A stretch of DNA of 64,000 bases, taken from the NCBI GenBank assembly GCA_933228675.1, contig OW121743.1, positions 49,645,753 to 49,709,752 on the forward strand. Reading direction: 5' to 3'. Origin of the DNA: Stomorhina lunata. Lineage: Eukaryota > Arthropoda > Insecta > Diptera > Rhiniidae. Below, piece by piece: positions 21,118 to 33,000 of this stretch (position 1 is its first letter; every line of letters starts with the position of its first letter). The position numbers and the translations under genes are program-made. The notes under the pieces are model-generated. The model was not told where the DNA came from and did no database searches. It saw only the letters and a program-made list of their open reading frames with translations.

Positions 21118-23460
21118 TCAACAAGATTTTTCAAAAATTTATTTTTTAAAGGAAATTTTTCAAAAATTTACTTTTTAAAGGAAATTTTTCAAAAATTTAC
21201 TTTTTAAAGGAATTTTTCAAAAATTCACTTTTCTTAGAAAATTTTTCAAAAAATTACAATTTATACGAAATTTTTCAAAAATTTACTATTTATAGAAAAT
21301 TTTTCAAAAATTTTCCTTTCATAGGAAATTTTTCAATAATTTACTTCTTTTAGGAAAAATTTACATTTAATGGGAAATTTTTCAAAAATTTACATTTTAT
21401 AAGAAATTTTTCAAAAATTTACTTTTTATAGAAAATTTTTTAAAAATTTACTTTTTAAATGAAATTTTTCAAAAATTCACTTTTTATAGAAAATTTTTCA
21501 AAAATTTACTTTTTATAGGAAATTTTTCAAAAATTTACTTTTTAAAGGAAATTTTTCAAAAATTACTTTTTAAAGGAAATTTTTCAAAAATTTACTTTAT
21601 TTAAAGGAAATTTTTTAAAAATTTACTTTTTATACGAAATTTTTTAAAAATTTACTTTTTATAGGAAATTTTTCAAAAATTTACTTTTTTTAAAAGAAAT
21701 TTTTTTAAAAGTTACTTTTTATTAAGGAAATTTTTTGAAAATTTACTTTTTTTAAAGGAAATTTTTCAAAAATTTACTTTTTATAGGAAATTTTTCAAAA
21801 ATTTACTTTTTATAGGAAATTATTCAAAAATTTACTTTTTATAGGAAACTTTTCAAAAATTTACTTTTTTTAAAGAAATTTTTAAAAAATTTACTTTTTT
21901 TAAAGGAAATTTTTCCAAAATTTACTTTTTTTAAAGGAAGATTTTCAAAAATTACCTATTTTTAAAGGAAATTTAAAAAAAAAATATTTTTTGAGGGAAA
22001 TTTTTCAAAAATTTTCTTTTTTTAAGGGAAAATTTTTCAAAAATTTACTTTTTTTTAAGGAAAATTTTTTTTAAAATCTACTTTTTTAAAGGAAAATTTT
22101 CGAAAATTTATTTTTAAATAGAAATTTTTCAAAAATTTTCTTTTTTTAAAGGAAATTTTTCAAAAATTTACTTTTTTTTAAAGGAAATATTTCAAAAATT
22201 TACTTTTTTTAAGGAAATTTTTCAAAAATTTACTTATTTTAAAGGAAATTTTTCAAAACTTTACTTTTTTTAAAGGAAATTTTTCAAAAATATACTTTTT
22301 ATAGGAAATTTTTCAAAAATTTACTTTTTATAGCAAATTTTCAAAAATTTACTTTTTGTAGGAAACTTTTCAAAAATTCACTTTTTTTAAAGAAATTTTT
22401 AAAAAATTTACTTTTTTTAAAGGAAATTTTTCAAAAATTTACTTTTTTTTAAAGGAAGATTTTCAAAAATTTACTTTTTTTTTAAAGGAAATTTTTCAAA
22501 AATTTACTTATTTTAAAGGAAATTTTTCAAAAATTTACTTTTTTTTAAGGAAATTTTTCAAAAATTTACTTTTTATAGGAAATTTTTCAAAAATTGACTT
22601 TTGATACGAAATTTTTTTTAAGAAAGTTTTTAAAAATTTACTTTTTTTAAAGGAAATTTTTCAAAAATTTACCTTATTTTAAGGAAAATTTTCCAAAAAT
22701 TTACTTTTTTTAAAGGAAACTTTTGAAAAATTTATTTTTTATAGGGATTTTTTTTAATTTACTTTTTATAGGAAAATTTACTATTTATGGGAAATTTTTC
22801 AAAAATTTACTTTTTATAGGAAATTTTTCAAAAATTTACTTTTTATAAGAAATTTTTCAAAAATTTACTTTTTATAGGAAATTTAAAAAGAATTTTTTTT
22901 AAAGGAAGTTTTTCAAAAATTTACGTTTTATAGGAAATTTTTCAAAAATCTACTTTTCTTAAGGGAAATTTTTCAAAAATTTACCTTTTTTAAAGGAAAC
23001 TTTTCACAAATTTACTTTTTATAGGAAATTTTTCAAAAATTTACTTTTTTTAAAGGAAATTTTTCAAAAATTTACTTATTTAAGAAAATTTTTCAAAAAT
23101 TTTCTTTTTTAAGGAAATTTTTTAAAAATTTACTTTTTATAAAAAGGAAATTTTTGAAAAATTTCCTATAAAAAGTAAATTTTTGAAAAATTTTCCTTTT
23201 TTAAGGAAATTTTTCAAAAATTTACTTTTTTCAAAGGATATTTTTCAAAAATTTAATTTTTTTAAAGTAAATTTTTCAAAAATTTGCCTTTATAGAAAAT
23301 TTTTTAAAAATTTGCTTTTATAGGAAATTTTTCAAAAATTTGCGTTTATAGGAAATTTTTCAAAAATTTGCGTTTATAGGAAATTTTTCAAAAATTTGCG
23401 TTTTTAGGAAATTTTTCAAAAATTTGCGTTTATAAGATTTATAGTTTTTTTCCGAAAATT
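21118..23460. repeat. AT minisatellite, unit about 28-30 bp
   Basis: About 80 imperfect units of the form GGAAATTTTTCAAAAATTTA followed by CTTTTTATA or CTTTTTTTAAA. The unit is partly self-complementary (AAATTTTTCAAAAATTT). One stretch at about 23143-23195 runs in the opposite orientation. Unit length varies through T-run slippage. The last part (23280-23430) is a homogenised subset with TTTGCGTTTATAGG. Confidence 0.9.
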
Positions 23461-23648
23461 TACTTTTTTTATAGGAATTCTGCTATGAAAAATATTTGCG
23501 AAATATTTTTGTAACAAAATTTTTCGTCTTTGTTGTTTTGAAAGTGCATTAAGTCCCATACATTTGGCAATTCAAATGTTAAAATTTTTTCATACAAAAC
23601 CAAAAATTTGAATTTAAATTGTTTTGAAAACAGTTTAAGATCCCCCAT

Positions 23649-23773
23649 ACATTTTTGAACTCAAGAAATGAATATTTTAAAATGTTTGTTTTGAAAGTGG
23701 TATAAGTACATTTTTCAACTCAAGAAATGAATATTTTAAAATGTTTGTTTTGAAAGTGGTATAAGTACATTCA
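23649..23773 (+). repeat. Tandem duplication, 59-bp unit
   Basis: The unit beginning ACATTTTTGAACTCAAGAAA at 23649 is repeated from 23708 with one or two differences. A third partial start (ACATTCAACCC) lies at 23767. Confidence 0.85.
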
Positions 23774-25093
23774 ACCCATTAAAAACTCATTTCAAAATAG
23801 TTTTTATAAATTTATTTTTATAAAAGAAAAAATTTGATAGCTTCTGATCAAAACATAAGATTTAATTTACTTAAATTGGTCACTTATATCTCAATTTAAA
23901 AAAATGGCCTTAATCCACTTTCAAAACAATAACTTCTTCAATATAAAAATTTAATCTTGTAGTTCCAGTTTCAGTTACCAAAAATTAAAAAAAAAAAAAA
24001 AATTTCAAACCGAAAAAATTTCCGATCTAAAATTGTTACTCAAGTACTCAATATTGAAAGTTAGTAAAGAATTAATATAATGTAATACCATTTTATGTTA
24101 CTAGTGCATGACTTTTGAAGCCGGAATCCTGATTTTTTTTTTGTTTTACTTTGTTTTATGATGTTAATAGCTTAATTTTTCTGTTTTTGGTTTGGGCCGA
24201 GTTTGAAGAAGTATATTTCTGTGTTTTTATATACCGTATTTGGTAAATGCCTTAAATTAGATTTTCTAATTAATAATTCATTTGAAAGCAATAATCGCAC
24301 ACAGAACATTCTTTAGTTTCATCTTTCAAAATATAAATAACATACAAGACATGTACGTATGATTAATATGTATTTATATACTTCATTTATTTATATATTA
24401 AGTATACGCCACGTATGTTCACAAACATTTTGTTTTAGCGATTTCTTAAAAAAGAACAAATAAACATGCATTCATTTTTAAAACAATATCTTTATGATAC
24501 CTTTCACAAGTTCTTACGAAGTTTTAATTAAATTACGACCTACATAAAAGTTATTTTCTTAAAACTATAACTTTATATTATAACAAAAATGTTTCCTTTT
24601 ATGTCTTCTAATTATTATTTTCTGATCTTATAAACAAAAACTATTCAAAGAACTTTAAATTTACCAAACTTCTCTTATAATATGTTGACAAATTTCCACA
24701 CTTTCCATGTGTTCGAACTAAAAACGCATAATTTTCCTTAATCAATTTTAGGTAAACGCCTCAATGTTTGCAAACTAATGAAAATAATAATAGCCCTAAA
24801 GTCAAAAAGGGTATTAAAAAGTTTTCAAAGTATACAAAATAGTTATTATCAGAGTTTTACCTTGAATTTAATAATGAGTTAGTAAAATAAAATCAAGGAC
24901 ATAGATAATGATATTTTCATTTATGAGTTATAGAGGGCGTTGACAGTGTGGGGCTATTGAATATTATTTTAATTTTATACTACTTCAAAAATACATTTTA
25001 TAAATTTAAAAATAGAGTTTATTTAATAATAAAATTCAATAATATTTCTATTCTGTTATCGATTTTTGTAAGAAACTGAAAATTTGTGATAGC
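23774..25093. other. Unassigned AT-rich DNA
   Basis: No coding region, RNA gene or known repeat is recognised before the TGTC array. Confidence 0.3.
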
Positions 25094-25123
25094 CTGTCTG
25101 TCTGTCTGTCTGTCTGTCTGTCG

Positions 25124-25190
<67 letters not shown>

Positions 25191-25191
25191 G

Positions 25192-25226
<35 letters not shown>

Positions 25227-25227
25227 G

Positions 25228-25318
<91 letters not shown>

Positions 25319-25319
25319 G

Positions 25320-25399
<80 letters not shown>

Positions 25400-25473
25400 G
25401 CCTGTCTGCCTGTCTGCCTGTCTGTCTGTCTGTCTGTCTGCCCGTCTGTCTGTCTGCCCGTCTGTCTGTCTGT
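25094..25473. repeat. (TGTC)n tetranucleotide array, about 380 bp
   Basis: About 95 units, nearly pure, with TCGG interruptions and TGCC/CCCG variants concentrated near the right end. Open frames on both strands are artefacts of the 4-bp period. It is followed by TGTTGAAAACTCGGTAGATC, matching the TGTTGAAATCACGATAACGC context that follows the short GTCT tract in family E. It therefore appears to be an expanded DINE microsatellite core. Confidence 0.95.
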
Positions 25474-25627
25474 TGAAAACTCGGTAGATCCTAAACAAAA
25501 GGATCTAGATCACTGCATCTTGGCAAACATATTCTTGAATCCTTGGAACAAGGCGAAAATTTTATAGAAGACATTTGACAATAGCTCCTATATAACCAAT
25601 ATAAGCACTAGGTAACATACAAAATAA

Positions 25628-26927
25628 CCCAGCAAAACTTTGGTAATGGCAAGTACTTTGATAACTGGTTACCTTGTAACGACTACAACATACCATCCGA
25701 ATAAATAATAAGTTATTACAGAAGTACTTATTTGTAATTAAGATGGTAATTTAAACTGAATGGCCCCGGTTCAAATCCCACCAAGGGCAACAATTTTTTT
25801 TAGTTTTTTTTTTTATTAAAAAAGTCTTTTTAAATGATTTTTGAATTTTAAGAACTTAAATATTATCTTCTGTAAAAAAAATTTGCAACACTAACTCACG
25901 TTAATGAAAAAATACCATCATGAGTCAATTTTGATTGTGTAGGGGATGTTGAATACCAAACACGATTCTAATTGGTCTTAACTTGGTAAGCCCAACTTAT
26001 CTGGGTCATCATTCATCTCAACTGTGGACACACACCTCCTCATGGTATCACCCGGGGAGCTAGTTTAACACCCATTAATATTGTGAGTTAACATGTTCCG
26101 AGAGTTGTCCCATAAGATCGATAAAAATGGGTTAGGATTACGGGCTAGTAACCCTCTCTTGAAAAAAAATACAATGAAGAGGATAAAATTAGAATTGAAA
26201 TGTCCCACTACCTAATATTAGAGGAGGATGTCCGAAACTTTGATAGAAAGACCAAGTAGAGGAACATTTTTCAAAGCTTGGCCTATAAAATTGGAGAATA
26301 TTCGCACAAGATCGAAATCCATGGAATTCTAAAATATGCTTGGACTTTGACCTTAACAGGTTGTAACATTTAAATAAGTAAGAGTCAATCTTATGTAAAA
26401 ACTTATACAAAAAAGAAGATTTAAATTGTTTAAGTTTTAAAATAATTTTAAAAAAGTTTTAGAATAATTACAAAAAATCGTATAAAAATATTTTTCCAAA
26501 AATTACAACAAAGCAAAAAAAAGCAGGGAAAAACAAAGTTATTTTCACATGATTTTGGATCTAAAAATAAAAATTGTTTATATTAATTATAAGCTGCTAA
26601 GTTTTCAACATATGAAGTAGCTCAGTGGAAGAGTCTCTGCCTAGCAGTCGGAGGGTCTGGGTTCGAGCCCCCATGGGATCATAAAAAAAATTTTGTATTT
26701 CGTTTAAAAATATATGTTTTTAATAAAACAACAACAAAAAAGTTGTTGCTGTTGTTGTTGCTTTCAAATTGCTTACCCAAGTTATTACTTTTCTGAAATT
26801 GGTAAGTACTTGCCTCCAATGACATCCCCATGTTAATGTAATGACTTAAACAGCGAATGAGTAAGTAGTTCGTGTTCAATAGTTTAACTGTTTAACTCAT
26901 TATTTGGTAATGAAAAGTTTTACTGGG
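25628..26927 (+). mobile_element. TIR element family T, copy 2 (full length)
   Basis: Ends CCCAGCAAAACTTT and AAAGTTTTACTGGG. The 1.3-kb copy includes the interior missing from copy 1 (about 25905-26390), with ACACACCTCCTCATGG and GGGTTAGGATTACGGGC. Inserted in an E-related repeat: comparison with other E copies gives an empty site AAAATAACATCG, consistent with a 2-bp AA duplication. The minus-strand open frame at 26189-26410 has no recognisable domain. Confidence 0.75.
26611..26682 (+). ncRNA. tRNA-Ala(AGC)-like sequence inside element T (copy 2)
   Basis: Identical over 72 bases to the copies at 4645 and 57796, with A box, B box and AGC anticodon loop but a poor acceptor stem. Confidence 0.6.
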
Positions 26928-27589
26928 AACATCGACATCGGTTCACATTTGACCATAGCTCCCATACAAAACACTTAAGGAAACACCCTCCACCTAAAAG
27001 ACATTTAAATTTTAATAAATAATAAACTGTAATAATTGTGTCCACTAAATTTAGCACAAGAAAGTCCTATTCCAACACCAGCCATGTGTGCCAAATTTTG
27101 TTACAGTCGGTCAACATTTGACCATAGCTTCAATGTAAAAATCTTATGGAAACAAGAAAATACCAAAAAGATAGGGGGTTTGTGTGCGTCTGTCCATTAA
27201 ATGAAAGTGCGATAATGCCTTAACGAAAAGAGTTAGAGGGGCATAGTTTTACAAAATTATTTTCGATATCTTGAAAAAGTTGTATATTGAAAATGGGAAA
27301 ATCGGTTCAAATTTAGTAAGAGCACCCATATAACCCGGCGCCGGGAATCTTATTTATGCTGATAAATTTAATCCAATTGTCATAGATATGACAACTTAAT
27401 TTAGAACAGAGAAGTTTTTTGCAACTATTAGTCAGTATATCAAATTTTGATAGGAATCGGTCCATATTTAAATATTGTTTTCATATAAAAACCACTTCCG
27501 AAAACCACTAAAATGCCACAAACGCCACACAGTGGATTAAAAAAAAATATTATGAAATAATTTATGAACTTTTAAACGGTAAACTATTA

Positions 27590-27888
27590 GGGAGGAGTAT
27601 TTGAGCTCAAGTTTAGAATTTGGAATCTAGTGGCATATCAAGAAGAGAGTTTTACGCCCCCAAAGAAGGACACCTAAGGTTTTCGAAAGTCTCGATCCGG
27701 TATACGAAATCTTTTACCTGAGGTCTACAAAGCATTGCCATACGTATGGCTTATCTCCTATAGGTTATGAGATATTCGACTTCAAAAAAAAAAATTGACC
27801 ATTTAGGAATAGAATTACTACTTAGGCCTAGAATGATAAGTCTACACATTCCAAGTTCTAAACTTATGCTCGAATACTCCTCCTTAAA
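27590..27888. repeat. Inverted repeat of about 35-bp arms
   Basis: GGAGGAGTATTTGAGC followed by AAGTTTAGAATTTGG at 27591-27622 pairs with CCAAGTTCTAAACTTATGC and GAATACTCCTCC at 27857-27886. The span contains no recognisable protein. Possibly a MITE; target duplication not evident. Confidence 0.5.
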
Positions 27889-27974
27889 AGCCATATGAAA
27901 TTTCATGATAATCGATATCAATGCCACTATGGGATTTCTGCCGCAAAAAAGCCATTTTTTTATTATCACTTTTC

Positions 27975-28014
27975 AAAAATCTAACAATTTTCATTGTCAG
28001 ATTGTTAGATTTTT
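27975..28014. repeat. Perfect 14-bp-arm hairpin
   Basis: AAAAATCTAACAAT and ATTGTTAGATTTTT are separated by 12 bases. No run of T specific to one strand and no adjacent gene argue for a defined function. Confidence 0.6.
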
Positions 28015-28419
28015 AAAATGTATTATTTTTCTTAAGTAGGTATATATTTGGAAAATAAAAAACGGTTGAATTCAGCTGAATGTTGTGAAACGAAAATTTA
28101 TTGTAGTGTCCCATAAAATTTAGCATTGGCTGTTTTCGTAGGAGAAAAAATCAGTCAAGCTCGGCTTAACTTCGCTCTCGGTATAGTGAAATGAAAGGCA
28201 AAAGGCTTTTCTTTCGAATTTGCTTTAAAAAATTCACCAACTTTTGTCTATGTTTAAAAAAGTTAAAAATTAAGTGAAAAAGTCAAGAAAATTGCTTATC
28301 ATCAAAAAGCATTGCATACCTTCAGGATTAAATTTGTAATCAAATTGAAGTTATTAATCCTTTCATTGGCTCTTTTATAAAAACAAATCCATATGATTTA
28401 ATAAGAAAAACAATGTAAA

Positions 28420-29004
28420 AACAAGTAAGAAAGTGCTATAGTCGGTCAAGCCCGACCATACGATACCCTTCACCGCTAAGGTCAAAGGTGTTCTTTTTCC
28501 TGTATAAAGACAAATATTTGGCATATTTTGGCATGATACACACATTTACTCAAAACTTATATTTTTAAGCTTTTTTCGTCATTTGGACTAATATGAGAGC
28601 TAGGGTCAAATGTGGATCGATTATCTCGAGATTTGATAAATTGACTACAGTTTTTACAAAAATTATTTGTGCAAAAATATAAGCTCAAAATTCCTTTTAT
28701 CTTCAGATTTACGAGCGCTTTAGTGATTTTAGTCTCATTTAGTGCATTTTGTATGGTCAATCGTGGACCGATTTCAAGTTTCGAAATTTGGTACAGTTAT
28801 TTGGGTGTACATAAGCAGTAGTTCTTTTGAATTTCATGAAAAAATATTGATATTTGTGGCCAAAATATCAATTCCGGGAAATGGTACCATAAATAATGGA
28901 CCGATTTTGATGAGTTTCAATAGCAATGGTCCCACTATCACAAAAAATATCTGTGCCAAATTTCATCAAATCATTTTTATAATTGCGACCTGTAAAATAA
29001 ATTA
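28420..29004 (-). mobile_element. DINE-like family F, reverse copy
   Basis: On the plus strand it opens AACAAGTAAGAAAGTGCTAT, then the stem-loop GTCGGTCAAGCCCGAC and GATACCCTTCACC, the reverse complement of the F ending at 17580-17627. It follows F inward to about 29004, where the GTCCGTCC-containing start is missing. Open frames here are incidental. Confidence 0.7.
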
Positions 29005-29579
29005 CTGACATTGGCCCTTTTAGCATTTAAATTTTATTTAGAATTAAAAAAAATTTGTTGGTGAAAAATTTGTTTCGAATTTGGTCCACATTTTAAATTT
29101 GCTTCATCTTAGTGGATATGTGAGATATGTTTTGGAATTTTACGTAATATGATACGACGAATACATCACTATTACATCCTGCCAAACAAACATAGTTTGT
29201 TCTAGATATTAGATGCATTAATAAATATTTAACTATTTTTAAATTTACAGCAAAAATCTCTATCATTTATAAAAATAAAATATACAAATATAGAATAATA
29301 ACAAATTTCTTTAAGTTCTTTGCTAAGCAAATAACTGAAACAGAAATACATATGAAGAAAAACTCAAAGTAAAACTATTAAAGAAACAAAACTATAAAAA
29401 TGAAAACATCATAAAAAGCTAAACTCAACAAATATAAACCCTTTCTTTCCCCTCTAAAACAGATTAAAAACGTTTCATATACAATCAAAAAACAAATGAC
29501 AAAATAAAACCAAAACTTAAAAGAAAATCTACTTTTAATGCTTTTCTAAGCTAAAGGAAAAAACTAACACACTCAAACA
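29005..29579. other. Mostly unassigned, with a small E-like remnant
   Basis: TTTGGTCCACATTTTAAATT and GTGAGATATGTTTTGGAATT at 29083-29140 resemble the 3' region of family E. The rest is A-rich and unassigned. Confidence 0.3.
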
Positions 29580-30461
29580 AATGTTAACAAACAAATGACA
29601 TTGAGTTTTTTTGTTTGAATTTATGAATGTGTTGGCACCGAAAAAAAACACACACTCATATACAAAAAGTTGTTCCAAACCTAGAACAAACAAAAGCATA
29701 TATGAGTTATTTTAAATTATCCTGTGTAATATATATATATGTATGTTTATGTTCGTTTGAGCAGATTAAATCCGTACGCTACATTAAACTTTTAAAGTGC
29801 AAATCAAACCAACAGAAAAACACAATATTTTTTATCACAACAGCCGCGGCTGCAGCAGCTGGAGAGAACTAAAACCAGCAAAATAGCAACAACCGCCAAA
29901 AGAGGATCACAAATACCACAACATTTTTAAAGTGCTAACAAAAGCAAAAACCACTAATACTACTCAAATGCAACAAGAACTACAAGAACAACAACAGAAA
30001 TAACAGCCGCAACTCAAACATTTGATTCTAACATTTGCAACAACAACAACAATAAGCGTATGTGCAAGTGCATAAATATTTGTTAAAGAGTCTATGTATG
30101 TGGCCCTGTCTGTCTCTATGTGTGTGTGTGTGTGTCTATCAATAAAAATATGGAACACCAACAGCAACAGCCCGTATTTAACAAAAAACACACTCACTTA
30201 AATAAAATAACAATATAAAATAAAAGCAAATATAACAACAAATACTTTAAAATAATAAAAAAAAAATATATAAAAAAACAACAATTAAATATAAAACAAA
30301 AGAAAGCAAAAGTATTGTTGTGTTACCATTTTATGCAGGATTTATTAAAAAAAAACAATTCTCAGTGTTTGTGCAAAAGTATAATTTATGCAGCTAAAAT
30401 ATCAACATATACAACAATATAATCAAACAACAACAGCTTAACAACTACTACTACAAAAAAG
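29580..30461 (+). other. Candidate noncoding 5' exon (CAA-rich leader)
   Basis: A compositional island rich in CAACAA, ACCAC and CAGC with a GCCGCGGCTGCAGCAGCTGG block (29844-29863) and a GT microsatellite (about 30119-30136). This is typical of long fly 5' untranslated leaders. It is free of the window's transposons and ends AAAAAG|GTTAGTGATTTT at 30461/30462, a good 5' splice site. The frame at 29627-29872 is short and low-complexity. If real, the satellite region downstream would be intronic. No promoter or acceptor site could be fixed, so this is inference. Confidence 0.3.
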
Positions 30462-30539
30462 GTTAGTGATTTTATTAATATTTATTTTATGTCTACATTA
30501 GGGGTGTCCCTTGATTGAAAAATCTACATTACATGAACA

Positions 30540-33000
30540 AAATTTGACCAACTTTCACAAATTTTTCTATAGAAAAATATCTTCATTGAAAATTTTTCTA
30601 TATAACAATACTTCTATCGAGAATTTTTCTATAGAAAAATATTTATATCTTTAGAAAAATATTTCTACCGAAAATTTTTCTAAATAAAAATTTCGATAGT
30701 AATATTTATCTATAGAAAAATTTTCGATGTTTCTTCAAAAAAATTTTGTATATTTTTCTATAGAAAAATTTTCGATGTTTCTTCAGAAAAATTTTGTATA
30801 TTTTTCTATAGAAAAATTTTGTATATTTTTCTATAGAAAAATTTTCGATATTTTTCTATAGAAAAATATTCGATATTTTTCTATAGAGAAATTTTCGATA
30901 TTTTTCTATAGAAAAATTTTCGATATTTTTCTATAGAAAAATTTTCGATATTTTTCTATAGAAAAATTTTCGATATTTTTCTATAGAAAAATTTTCGATA
31001 TTTTTCTATAGAAAAATTTTCGATATTTTTCTATAGAAAAATTTTCGATATTTTTCTATAGAAAAATTTTCGATATTTTTCTATAGAAAAATTTTCGATA
31101 TTTTTCTATAGAAAAATTTTCGATATTTTTCTATAGAAAATTTTTCGATATTTTTCTATAGAAAATTTTTCGATATTTTTCTATAGAAAATTTTTCGATA
31201 TTTTTCTATAGAAAAATATTCGATATTTTTCTATAGAGAAATTTTCGATATTTTTCTATAGAGAAATTTTCGATATTTTTCTATAGAAAAATTTTCGATA
31301 TTTTTCTATAGAAAAATTTTCGATATTTTTCTATAGAAAAATTTTCGATATTTTTCTATAGAAAAATTTTCGATATTTTTCTATAGAAAAATTTTCGATA
31401 TTTTTCTATAGAAAAATTTTCGATATTTTTCTATAGAAAAATTTTCGATATTTTTCTATAGAAAAATTTTCGATATTTTTCTATAGAAAAATTTTCGATA
31501 TTTTTCTATAGAAAAATTTTCGATATTTTTCTATAGAAAAATTTTCGATATTTTTCTATAGAAAAATTTTCGATATTTTTCTATAGAAAATTTTTCGATA
31601 TTTTTCTATAGAAAAATTTTCGATATTTTTCTATAGAAAAATTTTCGATATTTTTCTATAGAAAAATTTTCGATATTTTTCTATAGAAAAATTTTCGATA
31701 TTTTTCTATAGAAAAATTTTCGATATTTTTCTATAGAAAAATTTTCGATATTTTTCTATAGAAAAATTTTCGATATTTTTCTATAGAAAAATTTTCGATA
31801 TTTTTCTATAGAAAAATTTTCGATATTTTTCTATAGAAAAATTTTCGATATTTTTCTATAGAAAAATTTTCGATATTTTTCTATAGAAAAATTTTCGATA
31901 TTTTTCTATAGAAAAATTTTCGATATTTTTCTATAGAAAAATTTTCGATATTTTTCTATAGAAAAATTTTCGATATTTTCTATAGAAAAATTTTCGATAT
32001 TTTTCTATAGAAAAATTTTCGATATTTTTCTATAGAAAAATTTTCGATATTTTTCTATAGAAAATTTTTCGATATTTTTCTATAGAAAATTTTTCGATTT
32101 TTTTCTATAGAAAAATTTTCGATATTTTTCTATAGAAAAATTTTTGATATTTTGCTATAGAAAAATTTTCGATATTTTTCTATAGAAAAATTTTCGATAT
32201 TTTTCTATAGAAAAATTTTCGATATTTTTCTATAGAAAAATTTTCGTTATTTTCTGTAGAAAAATTTTCAATATTTTTCTATAGAAAAATTTTCGATATT
32301 TTTCTATAGAAAAATTTTCGATATTTTTCTATAGAAAAATTTTCGATTTTTTTCTATAGAAAAATTTTCGATATTTTTCTTTAGAAAAATTTTCGATATT
32401 TTTCTATAGAAAAATTTTCGATATTTTTCTATAGAAAAATTTTCGATATTTTTCTATAGAAAAATTTTCGATATTTTTCTATAGAAAAATTTTCGATATT
32501 TTTCTATGGAAAAATTTTCGATATTTTTCTATAGAAAAATTTTCGATATTTTTCTATAGAAAAATTTTCGATATTTTTCTATAGAAAAATTTTCGATATT
32601 TTTCTATAGAAAAATTTTCGATATTTTTCTATAGAAAAATTTTTGATATTTTTCTATAGAAAAATTTTCGATATATATATTTTTCTATAGAAAAATTTTC
32701 GATATTTTTCTAGAGAAAAATGTTCGATATTTTTCTATAGCAAAATTTTCCATATTTTTCTATAGAAAAATTTTCGATATTTTTCTATAGAAAAATTTTC
32801 GATATTTTTCTATAGAAAAATTTTCGATATTTTTCTATAGAAAAGTTTTCGATATTTTTCTATAGAAAAATTTTCGATATTCTTCTACTGAAAATTTTTT
32901 GATATTTTTCTATAGACAAATTTTCGATATTTTTCTATAGACGAGTTTTACAGGCAAGTTTTCGATATTTTTCTATAGAAACATTATTATTAACATTTTT
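30540..33000. repeat. 25-bp palindromic satellite (about 90 units)
   Basis: The unit is CGATATTTTTCTATAGAAAA followed by ATTTT. It contains the perfect palindrome TTTTTCTATAGAAAAA and a second palindrome AAAATTTT across the unit border. Units between about 30830 and 32880 are almost identical. Variants (AAAATTTTTCG, GAGAAATTTTC, AAAAATATTCG) are shared by nearby units, suggesting recent blockwise amplification. Confidence 0.95.

Larger units (their letters stand above)
25474..27545 (+). mobile_element. DINE-like family E-related copy, split by element T
   Basis: The flanks 25474-25627 and 26928-27545 contain E motifs in order: ATAAGCACTAGGTAACATA, then TCGGTTCACATTTGACCAT, CTCCCATACAAA, GTGCGTCTGTCC, and the GACAACTTAATTTAG block. 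They are contiguous once the T insertion is removed. The copy is diverged, and its 3' end is lost near 27545. Confidence 0.6.

Noticed and set aside
25019..25498. Long open frames on both strands (133 and 159 codons)
   Set aside because: They are forced by the 4-bp TGTC repeat, which has no stop codons in these frames; not genes.
30540..33000. CRISPR-like regularly spaced repeats
   Set aside because: The units are contiguous 25-bp satellite copies without unique spacers, in eukaryotic DNA.
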